From: an uncultured Verrucomicrobiota bacterium
GTDB taxonomy: Bacteria; Verrucomicrobiota; Kiritimatiellia; CAIQIC01; Lenti-01
NCBI GenBank assembly: GCA_937860055.1
Contig: CALMBO010000027.1
Coordinates: 1 to 64,000, forward strand
Length of the DNA: 64,000 nt
Reading direction: 5' to 3'
In this document: positions 48,339 to 58,309 of the stretch, one piece after another
How positions within the stretch are numbered: the stretch's first letter is position 1
How the letters are laid out: each line of letters begins with the position of its first letter
The notes under the pieces: model-generated
Databases searched by the model: none
Seen by the model: only the letters and a program-made list of their open reading frames with translations
Told to the model about the DNA's origin: nothing
Program-made: the position numbers and the translations under genes

Positions 48339-49781
48339 TCAGAATTGGAAATAGATGAAGGGGTTGAAGCCGGACGCCGACAGTTCGCTGGCGGCCACGA
48401 CGAGGATCAGGAGGCTCAGGACAAAGCGGAACAGCACGGAGCGGGGCGGGAGGGCGTCCGGATCTTCGGGATCGCGCGGGAGGAAGCGGTCGAGGCGGAA
48501 TGCCGCCGCAAAGGAGAGGGGGATGGCGATGGCCGCGGCGAGCCACAGCGAACTGTCGCACAGGATTTCGGGGAAGGTGGCGAGGCCGGCGCCGCCTTCA
48601 TGGATGCCGAAGAGGATCCGGTAGAAGCGGCTGGCGTGGTGGGCATCCTTCGACCGGAAAAGGACCCAGCCCAGGATGACCATCAGGAAGGTGGCGGCGA
48701 CGCGCACCGGCCGCGGAATCCGCTCCAGGCGCTCCTTGCCGATGAGCTTTTCGATGGAAATCAGGGTGCCGTGCCAGATGCCCCAGAGGACGAAGGTCCA
48801 GTTCGCGCCATGCCAGAAGCCAGAGGCGAGGAAGACGAGCCAGAGGTTCCGGATGGTCTTGTGTCCGCCGCCGCGGTTGCCGCCGAGCGGAACGTAGAGG
48901 TATTCCATCATGAAACGGCCGAGCGAGATATGCCACCGGCGCCAGAACTCGCCGATGCCCGCCGAGGAATAGGGGAAGTCGAAGTTCTCGAGGAACCGGA
49001 AGCCCATCATGCGGCCGAGGCCGATGGCCATGTCGGAATAGCCGGCGAAATCGCAATAGAGCTGGAAGGAATAGGCCAGGAGGCCCACCCAGGCCTGCGG
49101 GGAGGTGAGATCGAAGGGCTGCGCATCGAAGATGGCATTGGCCACCCGCGCGAAGGTATTGGCGAAAAAAACCTTCTTGGCGAGGCCGATGGCGAAGCGC
49201 CAGAGCCCGTCGAGGAACAGACCGGAAGTCGTGGAGCGATTGGCCAGCTGGAGGGCGACGTCGTGGTAGCGGACGATGGGGCCGGCGATGAGCTGGGGAA
49301 AAAGGGCGATGTAGAGCAGGTGGCGGCCCGCGCTGTGGGCGGGCTGGGCGGTGCCGCGATAGACATCCACCAGGTAGCTGACCTTCTGGAAGGTGAAAAA
49401 GGAGATGCCGATGGGCAGGACGATGGTTTTCCACGGGAAGGGCGGCAATCCGAAAAGCTCGAGGATGTCCCAGCTCTGTGCAACGAAGAAATTGGCGTAC
49501 TTGAAGAACAGGAGCAGGCCTAGATCGAGGGCGAGGGCGGCGGCCAGGATTCCGCGCCGCCTGGACGGCGGCAGGCGGCCGGGGACGATCCAGCGGCTGG
49601 CATGGTAGTCGGCGAAGCAGGTGGCGATCAGCACGAAGACGAACTTCGGCGCGCCCCACGCGAAAAAAACCAGGCTGGCGAGCAGGGCCGGGATGTTTCT
49701 CCAGCGCGGGGGCGTGAGGAAATAGACCAGCAGCGTGGCCGGCAGGAAGCAGAACAGGAAGGTGAGAGAGCTGAAGACCAT
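48339..49781 (-). CDS. MBOAT-family O-acyltransferase (AlgI-like)
   Basis: VLPIGISFFTFQKVSYLVDVYRG, FPQLIAGPIVRYHDV, FRFLENFDFPYSSAGIGEFWRRWHISLGRFMMEYLYVPLGGNRGG, ASGFWHGANWTFVLWGIWHG. Confidence 0.95.
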   Translation of the reverse strand: MVFSSLTFLFCFLPATLLVYFLTPPRWRNIPALLASLVFFAWGAPKFVFVLIATCFADYHASRWIVPGRLPPSRRRGILAAALALDLGLLLFFKYANFFVAQSWDILELFGLPPFPWKTIVLPIGISFFTFQKVSYLVDVYRGTAQPAHSAGRHLLYIALFPQLIAGPIVRYHDVALQLANRSTTSGLFLDGLWRFAIGLAKKVFFANTFARVANAIFDAQPFDLTSPQAWVGLLAYSFQLYCDFAGYSDMAIGLGRMMGFRFLENFDFPYSSAGIGEFWRRWHISLGRFMMEYLYVPLGGNRGGGHKTIRNLWLVFLASGFWHGANWTFVLWGIWHGTLISIEKLIGKERLERIPRPVRVAATFLMVILGWVLFRSKDAHHASRFYRILFGIHEGGAGLATFPEILCDSSLWLAAAIAIPLSFAAAFRLDRFLPRDPEDPDALPPRSVLFRFVLSLLILVVAASELSASGFNPFIYFQF

Positions 49782-49802
49782 GATGCAGGCGGAGGCGCCG
49801 GA

Positions 49803-51431
49803 TCAGCCCTTGCAGCCGGCCGGAATGCGGTACAACCCGCCCGATGCCTTCACCAGGTCGTCCAGCGAGTGCACCGGCAGGAGATCGGTCGTGGCGGCGG
49901 CGGGGTCCAGGCCGAGGTCGGCCACGGTCCGGACGATGCCGGCGGAACGCAGGGCCTCCTTCGCGGCGGCATCGACCGACAGGCCGACGGGGGTGTCGCC
50001 GGCGACGGCCGCGACGGCCTTCTGGCGGGTTTCGCTGTCGGGGCACTTATCGAGGTAGGCGATGCCGGCCTCCGTGACGATATGCGTGACCTGGTCGCCG
50101 GCGATCATGACCGGCGGCTCCGCGAAGACGCCGTCCTTGTGGAGCTGCTGGGCATCGAGCTCCTCGACGAAGACGGGGATGTTCTTCTTTTCGGAGCGGG
50201 TGGGCGTCAGCTGGACGACCAGTTTGCGGCCGCGGAACACCTGTTCGCGGGTGCATCCGGCGGCAGTGGTGGCCGGCGAGTTGTGGCGGCGGCCCGGGGG
50301 GGTTCCGCCAAGGTTGGGCGCGCCGCCGAAGCCGGCGATCATGCCCTTGATGGCGGTGGACGAGTTGCCGAAGCGGTCGATCTGCAGCGTCGCGCCGATG
50401 AACAGGTCGATGGCGTAGAGGCCGGCGATGTGGGCGCAACAGCGGTTGGAGCGCATGGAGCCGTCGGGGCCGATGGCGAAGATGTCCGGGCGCGCCTGCA
50501 CATAGTCATCCATGCCCGGCTCGCCGCCGAAGGCATAGACATGCTCCACGAATCCGGCCTCGATGGCGGGGATGAGGGTGGGATGCGGGTTGAGGACCCA
50601 CCGGGTGGCGACCTTGCCCTTGAGGCCGAGCTGCGCGCCGTAGGTGGGCAGGAGGAGCTCGATGGCGGCGGTGGCGTAGCCCAGGCCGTGGTTGAGCGCC
50701 TGCACTCCATAGGGCTGGTAGATGCCCTTCAGGGCCATCATCGCCATCAGGACCTGCTGGTTGGTGATCTTGCCTGGATCGCGCGTGAAAAGCGGCTGAA
50801 GGTGGTAGTCCTCGTCCGTGACAACGATGAAATCGACCCAGGAGGCGGGGATGTCCACGCGGGGAAGCTGCGCCAGCTTCTTCTTCACCTGCACGACCAC
50901 GATGCCCATCTTGAAGCGGGTGGCCTCGGCGATGAGGGGGGAATCCTCGGTGTTGTTGCCGGTGTAGATGTTGCCGGCTTCATCGCAGGCCTCGGCCACC
51001 AGGATGGCCACCTGCGGATAGAGATCGACGAAATACCGTCCGTAGAGCTCGAGGTAGGTGTGGATGGCGCCGATCTGGACCTTCTTTTCGGCGGCCAGCT
51101 GGTAGAGGGCCTTGGACTGGGGGCCGGAATAGGCGAAATCGAGGCGGTCGGCGATGCCGAGGCGGAACAGGTCGAGATGCTCGTTGAGCACGACGGTCGA
51201 CTGCGTCATGTGCAGATGGTTCACCTGCGCGGGATCCAGCTTGACCAGCTCGCGCGCGAAGAAGTCGGCCTGCTTCTGGTTGTCGCCCTCGATGCAGATG
51301 CGGTCGCCGCTGCGCACGATGGCGTTGAGCAGGGCCAGGGCGTCCCCCTTGGCGACGAATTTGCCCCGGGCGACGGGAGCGGCGGCGCGGATGCGGGAGA
51401 GGTAGCTGTCGCGGAGACGGTCGAATTTCAT
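49803..51431 (-). CDS. Malonate decarboxylase alpha-subunit-like CoA transferase
   Basis: GDRICIEGDNQKQADFFARELVKLDPAQVNHLHMTQSTVVLNEHLDLFRLGIADRLDFAYSGPQS; TGNNTEDSP; SSTAIKGMIAGFGGAPNLGG. Confidence 0.88.
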   Translation of the reverse strand: MKFDRLRDSYLSRIRAAAPVARGKFVAKGDALALLNAIVRSGDRICIEGDNQKQADFFARELVKLDPAQVNHLHMTQSTVVLNEHLDLFRLGIADRLDFAYSGPQSKALYQLAAEKKVQIGAIHTYLELYGRYFVDLYPQVAILVAEACDEAGNIYTGNNTEDSPLIAEATRFKMGIVVVQVKKKLAQLPRVDIPASWVDFIVVTDEDYHLQPLFTRDPGKITNQQVLMAMMALKGIYQPYGVQALNHGLGYATAAIELLLPTYGAQLGLKGKVATRWVLNPHPTLIPAIEAGFVEHVYAFGGEPGMDDYVQARPDIFAIGPDGSMRSNRCCAHIAGLYAIDLFIGATLQIDRFGNSSTAIKGMIAGFGGAPNLGGTPPGRRHNSPATTAAGCTREQVFRGRKLVVQLTPTRSEKKNIPVFVEELDAQQLHKDGVFAEPPVMIAGDQVTHIVTEAGIAYLDKCPDSETRQKAVAAVAGDTPVGLSVDAAAKEALRSAGIVRTVADLGLDPAAATTDLLPVHSLDDLVKASGGLYRIPAGCKG

Positions 51432-51445
51432 GGGGGACCTCGGGG

Positions 51446-54124
51446 TTATTTCTTCAAGAGGTTGTGGAGAACATAGGGCAGGATGCCGCCGGCCTCGTAG
51501 TAGGAGATTTCCACCGGGGTATCGATGCGGTTGCGGAGGCGGAAGCGGATTTCGCGGCCGCCCGCGAAGGTGGCCACGGCCTCGTGGACGCCGCGGGGGG
51601 CGAGGGGGCCGGTGCCGTGGATGGAGAGGACTTCGGTTCCATCGAGGCCCAGCGATTCGGCGGTATGACCGTCGAGGAACTCAAAAGGCATGACGCCCAT
51701 TTCGACGAGGTTGGAGCGGTGGATGCGCTCGAAGCTTTCGGCGATGACGCCGCGCACGCCGAGGAGCATCGGTCCCTTGGCGGCCCAGTCGCGCGAGCTG
51801 CCGGCGCCATAGAGCTTGCCGGCGACCACGATCACGGGCGTGCCGGCCTTCTGGTAGGCCATGGCGGCATCGTAGATGCTCATCTCCCCGCCGCCGGGCT
51901 GCAACGTCGTCCAGCCGCCTTCGCGGGAGGCCATGCGGTTGCGCAGGCGCACATTGGCAAAGGTGCCGCGCATCATGACCTCGTGGTTGCCCCGCCGCGA
52001 GCCGTAGGAATTGAAGTTTTTCGGTTCGATGCCGTGTTCGGCCAGGTAGCGAGCGGCGGGGGAATCCTTGGCAATGCTGCCGGCGGGCGAAATATGGTCG
52101 GTGGTGATGAAGTCGCCGAACAGGCCGAGGATGCGGGCGCCGGAGATCTCGGGCGACGGTTTCGCGGCGGCCAGGAATGGCGGCTCACGGATGTAGGTCG
52201 ACTCGGGGCGCCAGTCGAAGACCGGCTTGTCCGCCACCTCGATCCGGCTCCATTCGGGGGTGTACTGGTTGACGTCGCGGTAGGCGGCGGCATAGAGGGC
52301 CGGGTCGTTCGCCTGGGCGAGGAGTGCGTTGATCTCCGCGGGGGCCGGCCACAGGTCGCGCAGGAAAACGGGCTGTCCGTCGCGGCCAGTCCCCACGGGG
52401 TCGGTATCGAGGTTGACATCCACGCGGCCGGCGAGGGCGAAGGCCACCACGAGCGGAGGGGAGCAGAGGTAGTTGGCCTTGCACTGGGGATGGACTCGAC
52501 CCTCGAAGTTGCGGTTGCCGGAGAGCACGGCGGCGGCGACAAGGTCCTTTTCGCGGATGGCCTGGGTGATGTCGTCGCGCAAGGGGCCGCTGTTGCCGAT
52601 GCAGGTGCCGCAGCCGTAGGCGGCGACGCCGAAGCCGATCTTCTCCAGTTCGGCCAGCAGGCCGCTGTTTGCCAGATAGGCCGTCACAACGCGAGAGCCG
52701 GGGATCAGCGAAGTCTTCACATACGGTGGCACGTGCAGGCCGCGCGAGACCGCCTTCTTGGCAATCAGGCCTGCCGCCAGCAGGAGGACGGGGTTCGAGG
52801 TGTTGGTACAGGACGTGATCGAAGCGATGGCAATGGAGCCATGACGCATTTCGGAACCATCGGGCAGCCTCGCCGCGGTTGCGAGCCGGTCGGGGGCGGC
52901 GCCGAATCCGCCCTTGTCCGGCGAGGCCGGAAGGGCGTCGAGGAAGCGTTTCTTGATGTCGCCGACAGCCTGGTGGTCGTGGGGCTTCTTGGGGCCGGCG
53001 ATGGAGGAGACAACGGTGGAGAGGTCCAGTTCGATGACGCGCGAATAAACCGGCTCCGGCGAGCCGGCTTCCAGGAAGAGCCCCTGCCGGCGGGCGTACT
53101 CCTCGACCAGGTCGCAATGTCCGGCCGGGCGGCCGGTCATGCGCAGGTAGGCGATGGTTTCCGCGTCGATGGGGAAGAAGCCGGTGGTGGCGCCGTATTC
53201 GGGGGCCATGTTGGACAGCACCGACCGGTCGGCCAGCGAGAGACTGGCGACGCCGGGGCCGAAATACTCGACGAACTGGCCCACGACGTTCTGCTTGCGC
53301 AGGAGCTGGGTGACAACAAGGGCGAGGTCCGTGGCCGTCACCCCGGGGCGGAGGGCGCCGGAGAGGCGCACACCGGTGACGACCGGGGTCAGGAGGGCGA
53401 TGGGCTGGCCGAGCATGGCGGCTTCGGCCTCGATGCCGCCGACGCCCCAGCCAAGCACCCCGAGGCCGTTGATCATCGTCGTGTGCGAATCGGTGCCGAC
53501 AAGCGTGTCGGGATAGGCCAGGAGGGAACCGTCGGCCTGCGGCTCGGCACGGATGCCGTCGGCGAGGAACTCGAGGTTGACCTGGTGGCAGATGCCGACG
53601 CCGGGGGGGACGATGCGGAGTTTCTGGAACGTCTGCTGGCCCCAGCGGAGGAATTCATAACGTTCCCGGTTGCGGCCGAACTCGATCTCCATGTTCTTCC
53701 CGAGGGCGTCCGGCGAGGCGGAGCAATCGATCTGCACGGAATGGTCCACGACGAGATCCACGGGCACAAGCGGCTCGATGAGGCCGGGGTTGCCTCCGCG
53801 GCGGACGACTTCCGAGCGCAGGCTGGCGAGATCCACGACGCAGGGCACGCCGGTGAGATCCTGGAGCAGGACGCGCGCGGGCAGGTAGGGGATTTCATCG
53901 GCGGCCGCGGCGCCGGGCTTCCAGCGGGCAAGGGCTTCGACATGGCTCCACTGGTAGGCAGGATGGGCCTGATTGCGCATCGCGGATTCCAGCAGGATGC
54001 GGATGACATAGGGAAGTTCGGCCAGCGGCGCGCCGCGCAGGGGTTCCGCCGCCGCAAGACTGTGGTAGGCCACGGTCTTGCCATGGTGCAGGAACGTTTT
54101 CAGAGTCGAAACGGGCTTGGACAT
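51446..54124 (-). CDS. acnA: Aconitate hydratase (AcnA/IRP type)
   Basis: VGTDSHTTMINGLGVLGWGVGGIEAEAAMLGQP; SITSCTNTSNPVLLLAAGLIAKKAV; YGAGSSRDWAAKGPMLLGVRGVIAESFERIHRSNLVEMGVMPFEF. Confidence 0.95.
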   Translation of the reverse strand: MSKPVSTLKTFLHHGKTVAYHSLAAAEPLRGAPLAELPYVIRILLESAMRNQAHPAYQWSHVEALARWKPGAAAADEIPYLPARVLLQDLTGVPCVVDLASLRSEVVRRGGNPGLIEPLVPVDLVVDHSVQIDCSASPDALGKNMEIEFGRNRERYEFLRWGQQTFQKLRIVPPGVGICHQVNLEFLADGIRAEPQADGSLLAYPDTLVGTDSHTTMINGLGVLGWGVGGIEAEAAMLGQPIALLTPVVTGVRLSGALRPGVTATDLALVVTQLLRKQNVVGQFVEYFGPGVASLSLADRSVLSNMAPEYGATTGFFPIDAETIAYLRMTGRPAGHCDLVEEYARRQGLFLEAGSPEPVYSRVIELDLSTVVSSIAGPKKPHDHQAVGDIKKRFLDALPASPDKGGFGAAPDRLATAARLPDGSEMRHGSIAIASITSCTNTSNPVLLLAAGLIAKKAVSRGLHVPPYVKTSLIPGSRVVTAYLANSGLLAELEKIGFGVAAYGCGTCIGNSGPLRDDITQAIREKDLVAAAVLSGNRNFEGRVHPQCKANYLCSPPLVVAFALAGRVDVNLDTDPVGTGRDGQPVFLRDLWPAPAEINALLAQANDPALYAAAYRDVNQYTPEWSRIEVADKPVFDWRPESTYIREPPFLAAAKPSPEISGARILGLFGDFITTDHISPAGSIAKDSPAARYLAEHGIEPKNFNSYGSRRGNHEVMMRGTFANVRLRNRMASREGGWTTLQPGGGEMSIYDAAMAYQKAGTPVIVVAGKLYGAGSSRDWAAKGPMLLGVRGVIAESFERIHRSNLVEMGVMPFEFLDGHTAESLGLDGTEVLSIHGTGPLAPRGVHEAVATFAGGREIRFRLRNRIDTPVEISYYEAGGILPYVLHNLLKK

Positions 54125-54295
54125 GGTCACTCCTCTATGCAGACGAAAATGTCCGGAGAAAATAGCGCGTGGACCGGCCGGGGGCAATCAAAGAAAACAA
54201 CCCGCCGGGGGAGCGGACGGCGCACGGAGGGCTTGAACAGGAGGGGAGACCGGGCGTAGGATTTCCCCGTTATAAATTCTAGGAAGGGGCTTGCC

Positions 54296-57200
54296 ATGAA
54301 TAGGGTTCCGGAATTTCGCCTGTCTCGCGCCTGGATGGTCTTCGTTTTGGCATGGATCGGCCTGCTTCCGCGGCCGGCGCAGGCCTGGTCCTGGGGCGTT
54401 ACGAGCCAGGTCTGGGAAACGCAAGGGACGATGTTCTCCTCCCCGGCCATCGGAACCAACGGCATCATCTATGTGGCGAGCAAAAGCACCAACGCACCTT
54501 GCTTGTGGGCGCTGAATCCCAACGGAACGACGCAGCAGGTCTGGACGATGGAGGACAGAAGCTTCGCCTCGCCGACCATCGGGCCGGACGGGACAATCTA
54601 CATCGGCGGCGAATCCGACAAGTTCTACGGATTCAATCCGGACGGCACCACCCAGCACGTCTGGAACACGGCAGGCCGGGTCATCAGCCACGCGGCCATC
54701 GCGCGCGACCGCACGATCTACGTGGTCTGCGGAGAGACCTCCGACCACACGCTGTATGCCTTCCATCCGGACGGCACCACGAACCGGACTTGGCAGGTCT
54801 GCGCCGATTCCGGGAGCATCACCGCCCCCCCCGTGCTGACGACGAACGACGACATCGTGATCATGGGGTCGGACCAAACGCTTTTCCTGTTTGATGCGGA
54901 TGGGACGACGCAGCGCACCTGGACGGTGTCGGGAGGGTCGCATTCGCCGGCGGCGATCGGGCCGGACGGGACCATCTACATCGGATCCGTCTACAGCAAC
55001 GTGTTCTATGCCTTCCATCCGGACGGCTCCACCCAGCAGGTCTGGAAGACCATCGGCGACGTGGATTATTGTTCGGCAGCGGTCGGCACCAACGGCATCG
55101 TCTACGTGGGAGACATGTCGGGATACGTGTACGGATTCGCGCCGGACGGGACGACGCAGCACGTGTGGGTGGCCGGCAGCGCCATTTATTCCTCTCTGGC
55201 ATTGGGCGCGGACGGGACGATCTATGTCGGGTGCAACGACCGCACCAATTTCTATGCCTTCCACGCGGACGGAACGACCAATCTGGCGTGGGTGCTGGGC
55301 GAGGGCCGCATCCAGGCCTCGCCTGCGGTCGCGCCGGACGGGACGGTCTACATCGGCTCGTATGATTACAATGAATTCTACGGTTTGGAAGGGACGGGAG
55401 GCGCGCTGATGGCGTCTGCGTGGCCGGAGTTCGGCCAGAACCAGTTCAATACGGGCCGGCCGCTGTGGTCGCCGACCAATATCGCCGCCTCGCAGATGGA
55501 ATACGACGACCGGATCGTCGTGTCCTGGACGGCCGGCGACTATGCGCTGGGTTACGAGGTCTGGCGCAGCACGAATGCCTCCGCCGACAACGCCATCTGG
55601 GTGGGCGCGACTCAGGAACTGACCTTCAGCGACACAGGAGCGCAGGCGCTGCGTTCCTACTATTATTGGATCCGTTCCACCAACGCGATGGCCCGGGGAC
55701 CCTTGGAGGGGGAGGGGGCCCTGGGCGAACGGGCCTGCACCGTGACTCCCGACAATGGCCCGTGGAACGGCGGCAATTCCGTGGTTTTCACCAACGGACT
55801 CATGGGGACTGGCGGCTCGGACATCACCAATGTGACCTTCGACGGCGTGTCTGCGACTGCCATCACAGGGCAGGGCGTCAATTGGGTGAGGGTGCAGGCG
55901 CCTCCGGGGCCAAGCGGCTCGGTGACAGTGGTGATCTATTCGACGGTGTTGGGCGCCACGACGGTGCCAAACGCCTATCTCTACAATCCGCCCGGCCAGA
56001 TCGGCATGGACGTTTGGGACGCGTGGACCGAGGTGGCGAGCATGCCGACCATGCTCAAATTCATGGGCGGGGCAGTGCTGGACGACGCCCTGTTCACCAT
56101 CGGGGGCGCGGATGCGAGCGTCAACAAGACCAACGTCTACCGTTTCGACGGCGACAGCTGGAGGCAGGTGCGGGGCCTGCCGGACATCCGCAGCCGGGTC
56201 GGCGCGGCCGCCTACAACGGACAGATATATGCGGTTGCGGGCTACCGCACCTCCGTATCGGTGACCAATGTGTTCGTCAACGACGGTATCAACTGGACGC
56301 AGGTGGCCGGCCTGCCGGCGGCGCGGCATTCGCCGGCGGTGGAAGTGATGGGAGATCATCTCTATGCCATCGGCGGGCAGAATGCCGCGGGGGCGGAAAC
56401 CAACGTCTATCGGTTCGACGGCACGAACTGGACGCAGGTGGCCGGCCTGCCGGCCGGACGCTACGGGGCGGCGGCGTCGGTATGGAACGACGCACTGTAC
56501 GTGTTGGGCGGCTACAACGCGAGCGACGTGGCCCAGACCAACGTTTATCGGTTCGACGGCACGAACTGGACGGAGATCGCCGGCCTGCCGGAGGCGCAGG
56601 CCTACCTGGGGGCGGCGTCGAGCGAGGGTTTGCTCTACGCGATGGGAGGCGCCTCCTCCTCCAACACCTACCGCTACGACGGGACGAACTGGACCCCCGG
56701 CGCCGGCATGCCGGCGCAGCGCTATGGCTATGCGGGCGGCGTGATCGGCGGCCACTACCACGCGGCGGGTGGTTCCGGCCCCGCCGGAACCCCGCGCGCC
56801 AACACCTACCGCCACCAGGCGCGCATCTACCAAAGCGGCGTGGATCCCGAGAGCGGGTCCATTGCCGGAGGATTCGCCGTGATCATCACGGGCTCCAACC
56901 TGTGCAGCGGCGTTCTCTCCGACGTGCTCGAAGTCACGCTGTGCGGCATCTCCGCCGTCATCGATTCCGTCAGTCCCACGCAGATCGTCGTCACGGCCAG
57001 CGCCGCGCCGGGAGCGCTGTCCGGCGATGTCGTCGTCTCCTCCACCGCCTTCGGGACGACGACCGGCAGCAACCGGTTTGCCTATGTCGACAGCGACATC
57101 CTGGTGCTGGGCACCAACGGGATGTCGATCGCAAACGGGGCGGCGCCCAACTTCGCGCGCGGGACGGAATTCGGGATGTGGCGGGTCGGCGCCGGCGGGA

Positions 57201-58291
57201 CCAACGCCTTTGCCATCGTCAACAGCGGGACCAGCGATCTGCTGATCGACGGATGGACCACAAACGGGGCGACGGCGGACGTCTTTTCCGTCGCGGGCAT
57301 TCCCGCGTCGGTGGCTCCGGGCGCCACATCGGAATTCACCGTGGCCTACGCACCCTTCGTGCCGGCCACCTATACCGCCTCGCTCGTCATCGCCAATAAC
57401 TCGTCGGGAACCGATTCGAACTTCGTCGTCCGCCTGCGCGGCAGCGCCTATTCGCTGACGGCCTACCGGGGGCCGGCCTTCGGAGGGAATCTGGTGACCG
57501 TTTCGAACGGGCTGCTCGGCAGCGGGGCTGATATTACCAACGTAACCGTGGGCGGCGCGTCGGCGGGGATTGTGACGCAGGGCTTGAACTGGGTGCGCAT
57601 CGTGATGCCGGCGCATCAGGCCGGAACCGCGACGGTTGCGGTCGCCTCGGCTTCCCGGGGTGTCACGCCGCTGATCGATGCCTATCTGTACGACCCCTAC
57701 GTCCGGGCCGTTGCCTCGCCGTACGGTTCGCTCGCGCCCTCCGGCCTGGTTCTTCTGCCCTACGGCGGAAGCACCAGCTTCGTGGCGGCTGCCCACGCGT
57801 ACTATCACATTGGGGAAGTTCTGACCAACGGCGTGTCCGTTCCGGAGGCCGCCGGTCTCTCGGTCTTCACATCGACCTGGAACAACGTGATGGCCACAGG
57901 CGGCATCGTGGCTGTGTTCGCCGAAAATACCACCATCGATACCGGCACGCCGGAATGGTGGCTGGCGCAGCATGGATGGACCAACGACTTCGAAGCCGCC
58001 GCGACGAACGATACGGACCTCGACGGAGTTTTGGCATGGCAGGAGTATCTCGGCGATACCATTCCGACCAACGGGGAATCCTATCTGCACCTGACGGGCG
58101 TTTCCACGGCCGGCGTGGAGTGGGTTGGAGGCACTGGCGTTGTCCAGTACTTGGAATGGAGCCGGCAGGTCGACACGAACGAGTGGGTCATGCTGGCCAC
58201 GAACCTGCCGCCGACTCCCGTCACCAACACGGCCTCCATCCCGGACATGGGCACATCCAACGGTTTTCTTCGCGTTCGCGCTGAACGCTGA
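54296..58291 (+). CDS. Giant exported multidomain protein: PQQ-like beta-propeller, Kelch repeats, IPT/TIG and choice-of-anchor D-like domains
   Basis: Signal peptide; repeated PDGTIYIGGESDKFYGFNPDGTTQHVW units; Kelch VNVYRFDGTNWTQVAGLPAGRYGAAASVWNDALYVLGGYN; IPT GPWNGGNSVVFTNGLMGTGGSDITNVTFDGVSA. Confidence 0.85.
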   Translation: MNRVPEFRLSRAWMVFVLAWIGLLPRPAQAWSWGVTSQVWETQGTMFSSPAIGTNGIIYVASKSTNAPCLWALNPNGTTQQVWTMEDRSFASPTIGPDGTIYIGGESDKFYGFNPDGTTQHVWNTAGRVISHAAIARDRTIYVVCGETSDHTLYAFHPDGTTNRTWQVCADSGSITAPPVLTTNDDIVIMGSDQTLFLFDADGTTQRTWTVSGGSHSPAAIGPDGTIYIGSVYSNVFYAFHPDGSTQQVWKTIGDVDYCSAAVGTNGIVYVGDMSGYVYGFAPDGTTQHVWVAGSAIYSSLALGADGTIYVGCNDRTNFYAFHADGTTNLAWVLGEGRIQASPAVAPDGTVYIGSYDYNEFYGLEGTGGALMASAWPEFGQNQFNTGRPLWSPTNIAASQMEYDDRIVVSWTAGDYALGYEVWRSTNASADNAIWVGATQELTFSDTGAQALRSYYYWIRSTNAMARGPLEGEGALGERACTVTPDNGPWNGGNSVVFTNGLMGTGGSDITNVTFDGVSATAITGQGVNWVRVQAPPGPSGSVTVVIYSTVLGATTVPNAYLYNPPGQIGMDVWDAWTEVASMPTMLKFMGGAVLDDALFTIGGADASVNKTNVYRFDGDSWRQVRGLPDIRSRVGAAAYNGQIYAVAGYRTSVSVTNVFVNDGINWTQVAGLPAARHSPAVEVMGDHLYAIGGQNAAGAETNVYRFDGTNWTQVAGLPAGRYGAAASVWNDALYVLGGYNASDVAQTNVYRFDGTNWTEIAGLPEAQAYLGAASSEGLLYAMGGASSSNTYRYDGTNWTPGAGMPAQRYGYAGGVIGGHYHAAGGSGPAGTPRANTYRHQARIYQSGVDPESGSIAGGFAVIITGSNLCSGVLSDVLEVTLCGISAVIDSVSPTQIVVTASAAPGALSGDVVVSSTAFGTTTGSNRFAYVDSDILVLGTNGMSIANGAAPNFARGTEFGMWRVGAGGTNAFAIVNSGTSDLLIDGWTTNGATADVFSVAGIPASVAPGATSEFTVAYAPFVPATYTASLVIANNSSGTDSNFVVRLRGSAYSLTAYRGPAFGGNLVTVSNGLLGSGADITNVTVGGASAGIVTQGLNWVRIVMPAHQAGTATVAVASASRGVTPLIDAYLYDPYVRAVASPYGSLAPSGLVLLPYGGSTSFVAAAHAYYHIGEVLTNGVSVPEAAGLSVFTSTWNNVMATGGIVAVFAENTTIDTGTPEWWLAQHGWTNDFEAAATNDTDLDGVLAWQEYLGDTIPTNGESYLHLTGVSTAGVEWVGGTGVVQYLEWSRQVDTNEWVMLATNLPPTPVTNTASIPDMGTSNGFLRVRAER

Positions 58292-58309
58292 ACCGCCGGC
58301 AGGGTGCGG

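Noticed and set aside
51464-54259. 931-aa plus-strand ORF antisense to aconitase
   Set aside because: Opposite strand encodes a complete AcnA with all motifs; antisense frame is Gly/Ala/Val-biased and has no signature.
54188-58090. 1300-aa minus-strand ORF antisense to the propeller/Kelch gene
   Set aside because: Arg/His/Pro-rich translation with no recognisable domain; mirrors the codon phase of a clear coding gene, as often seen in high-GC DNA.
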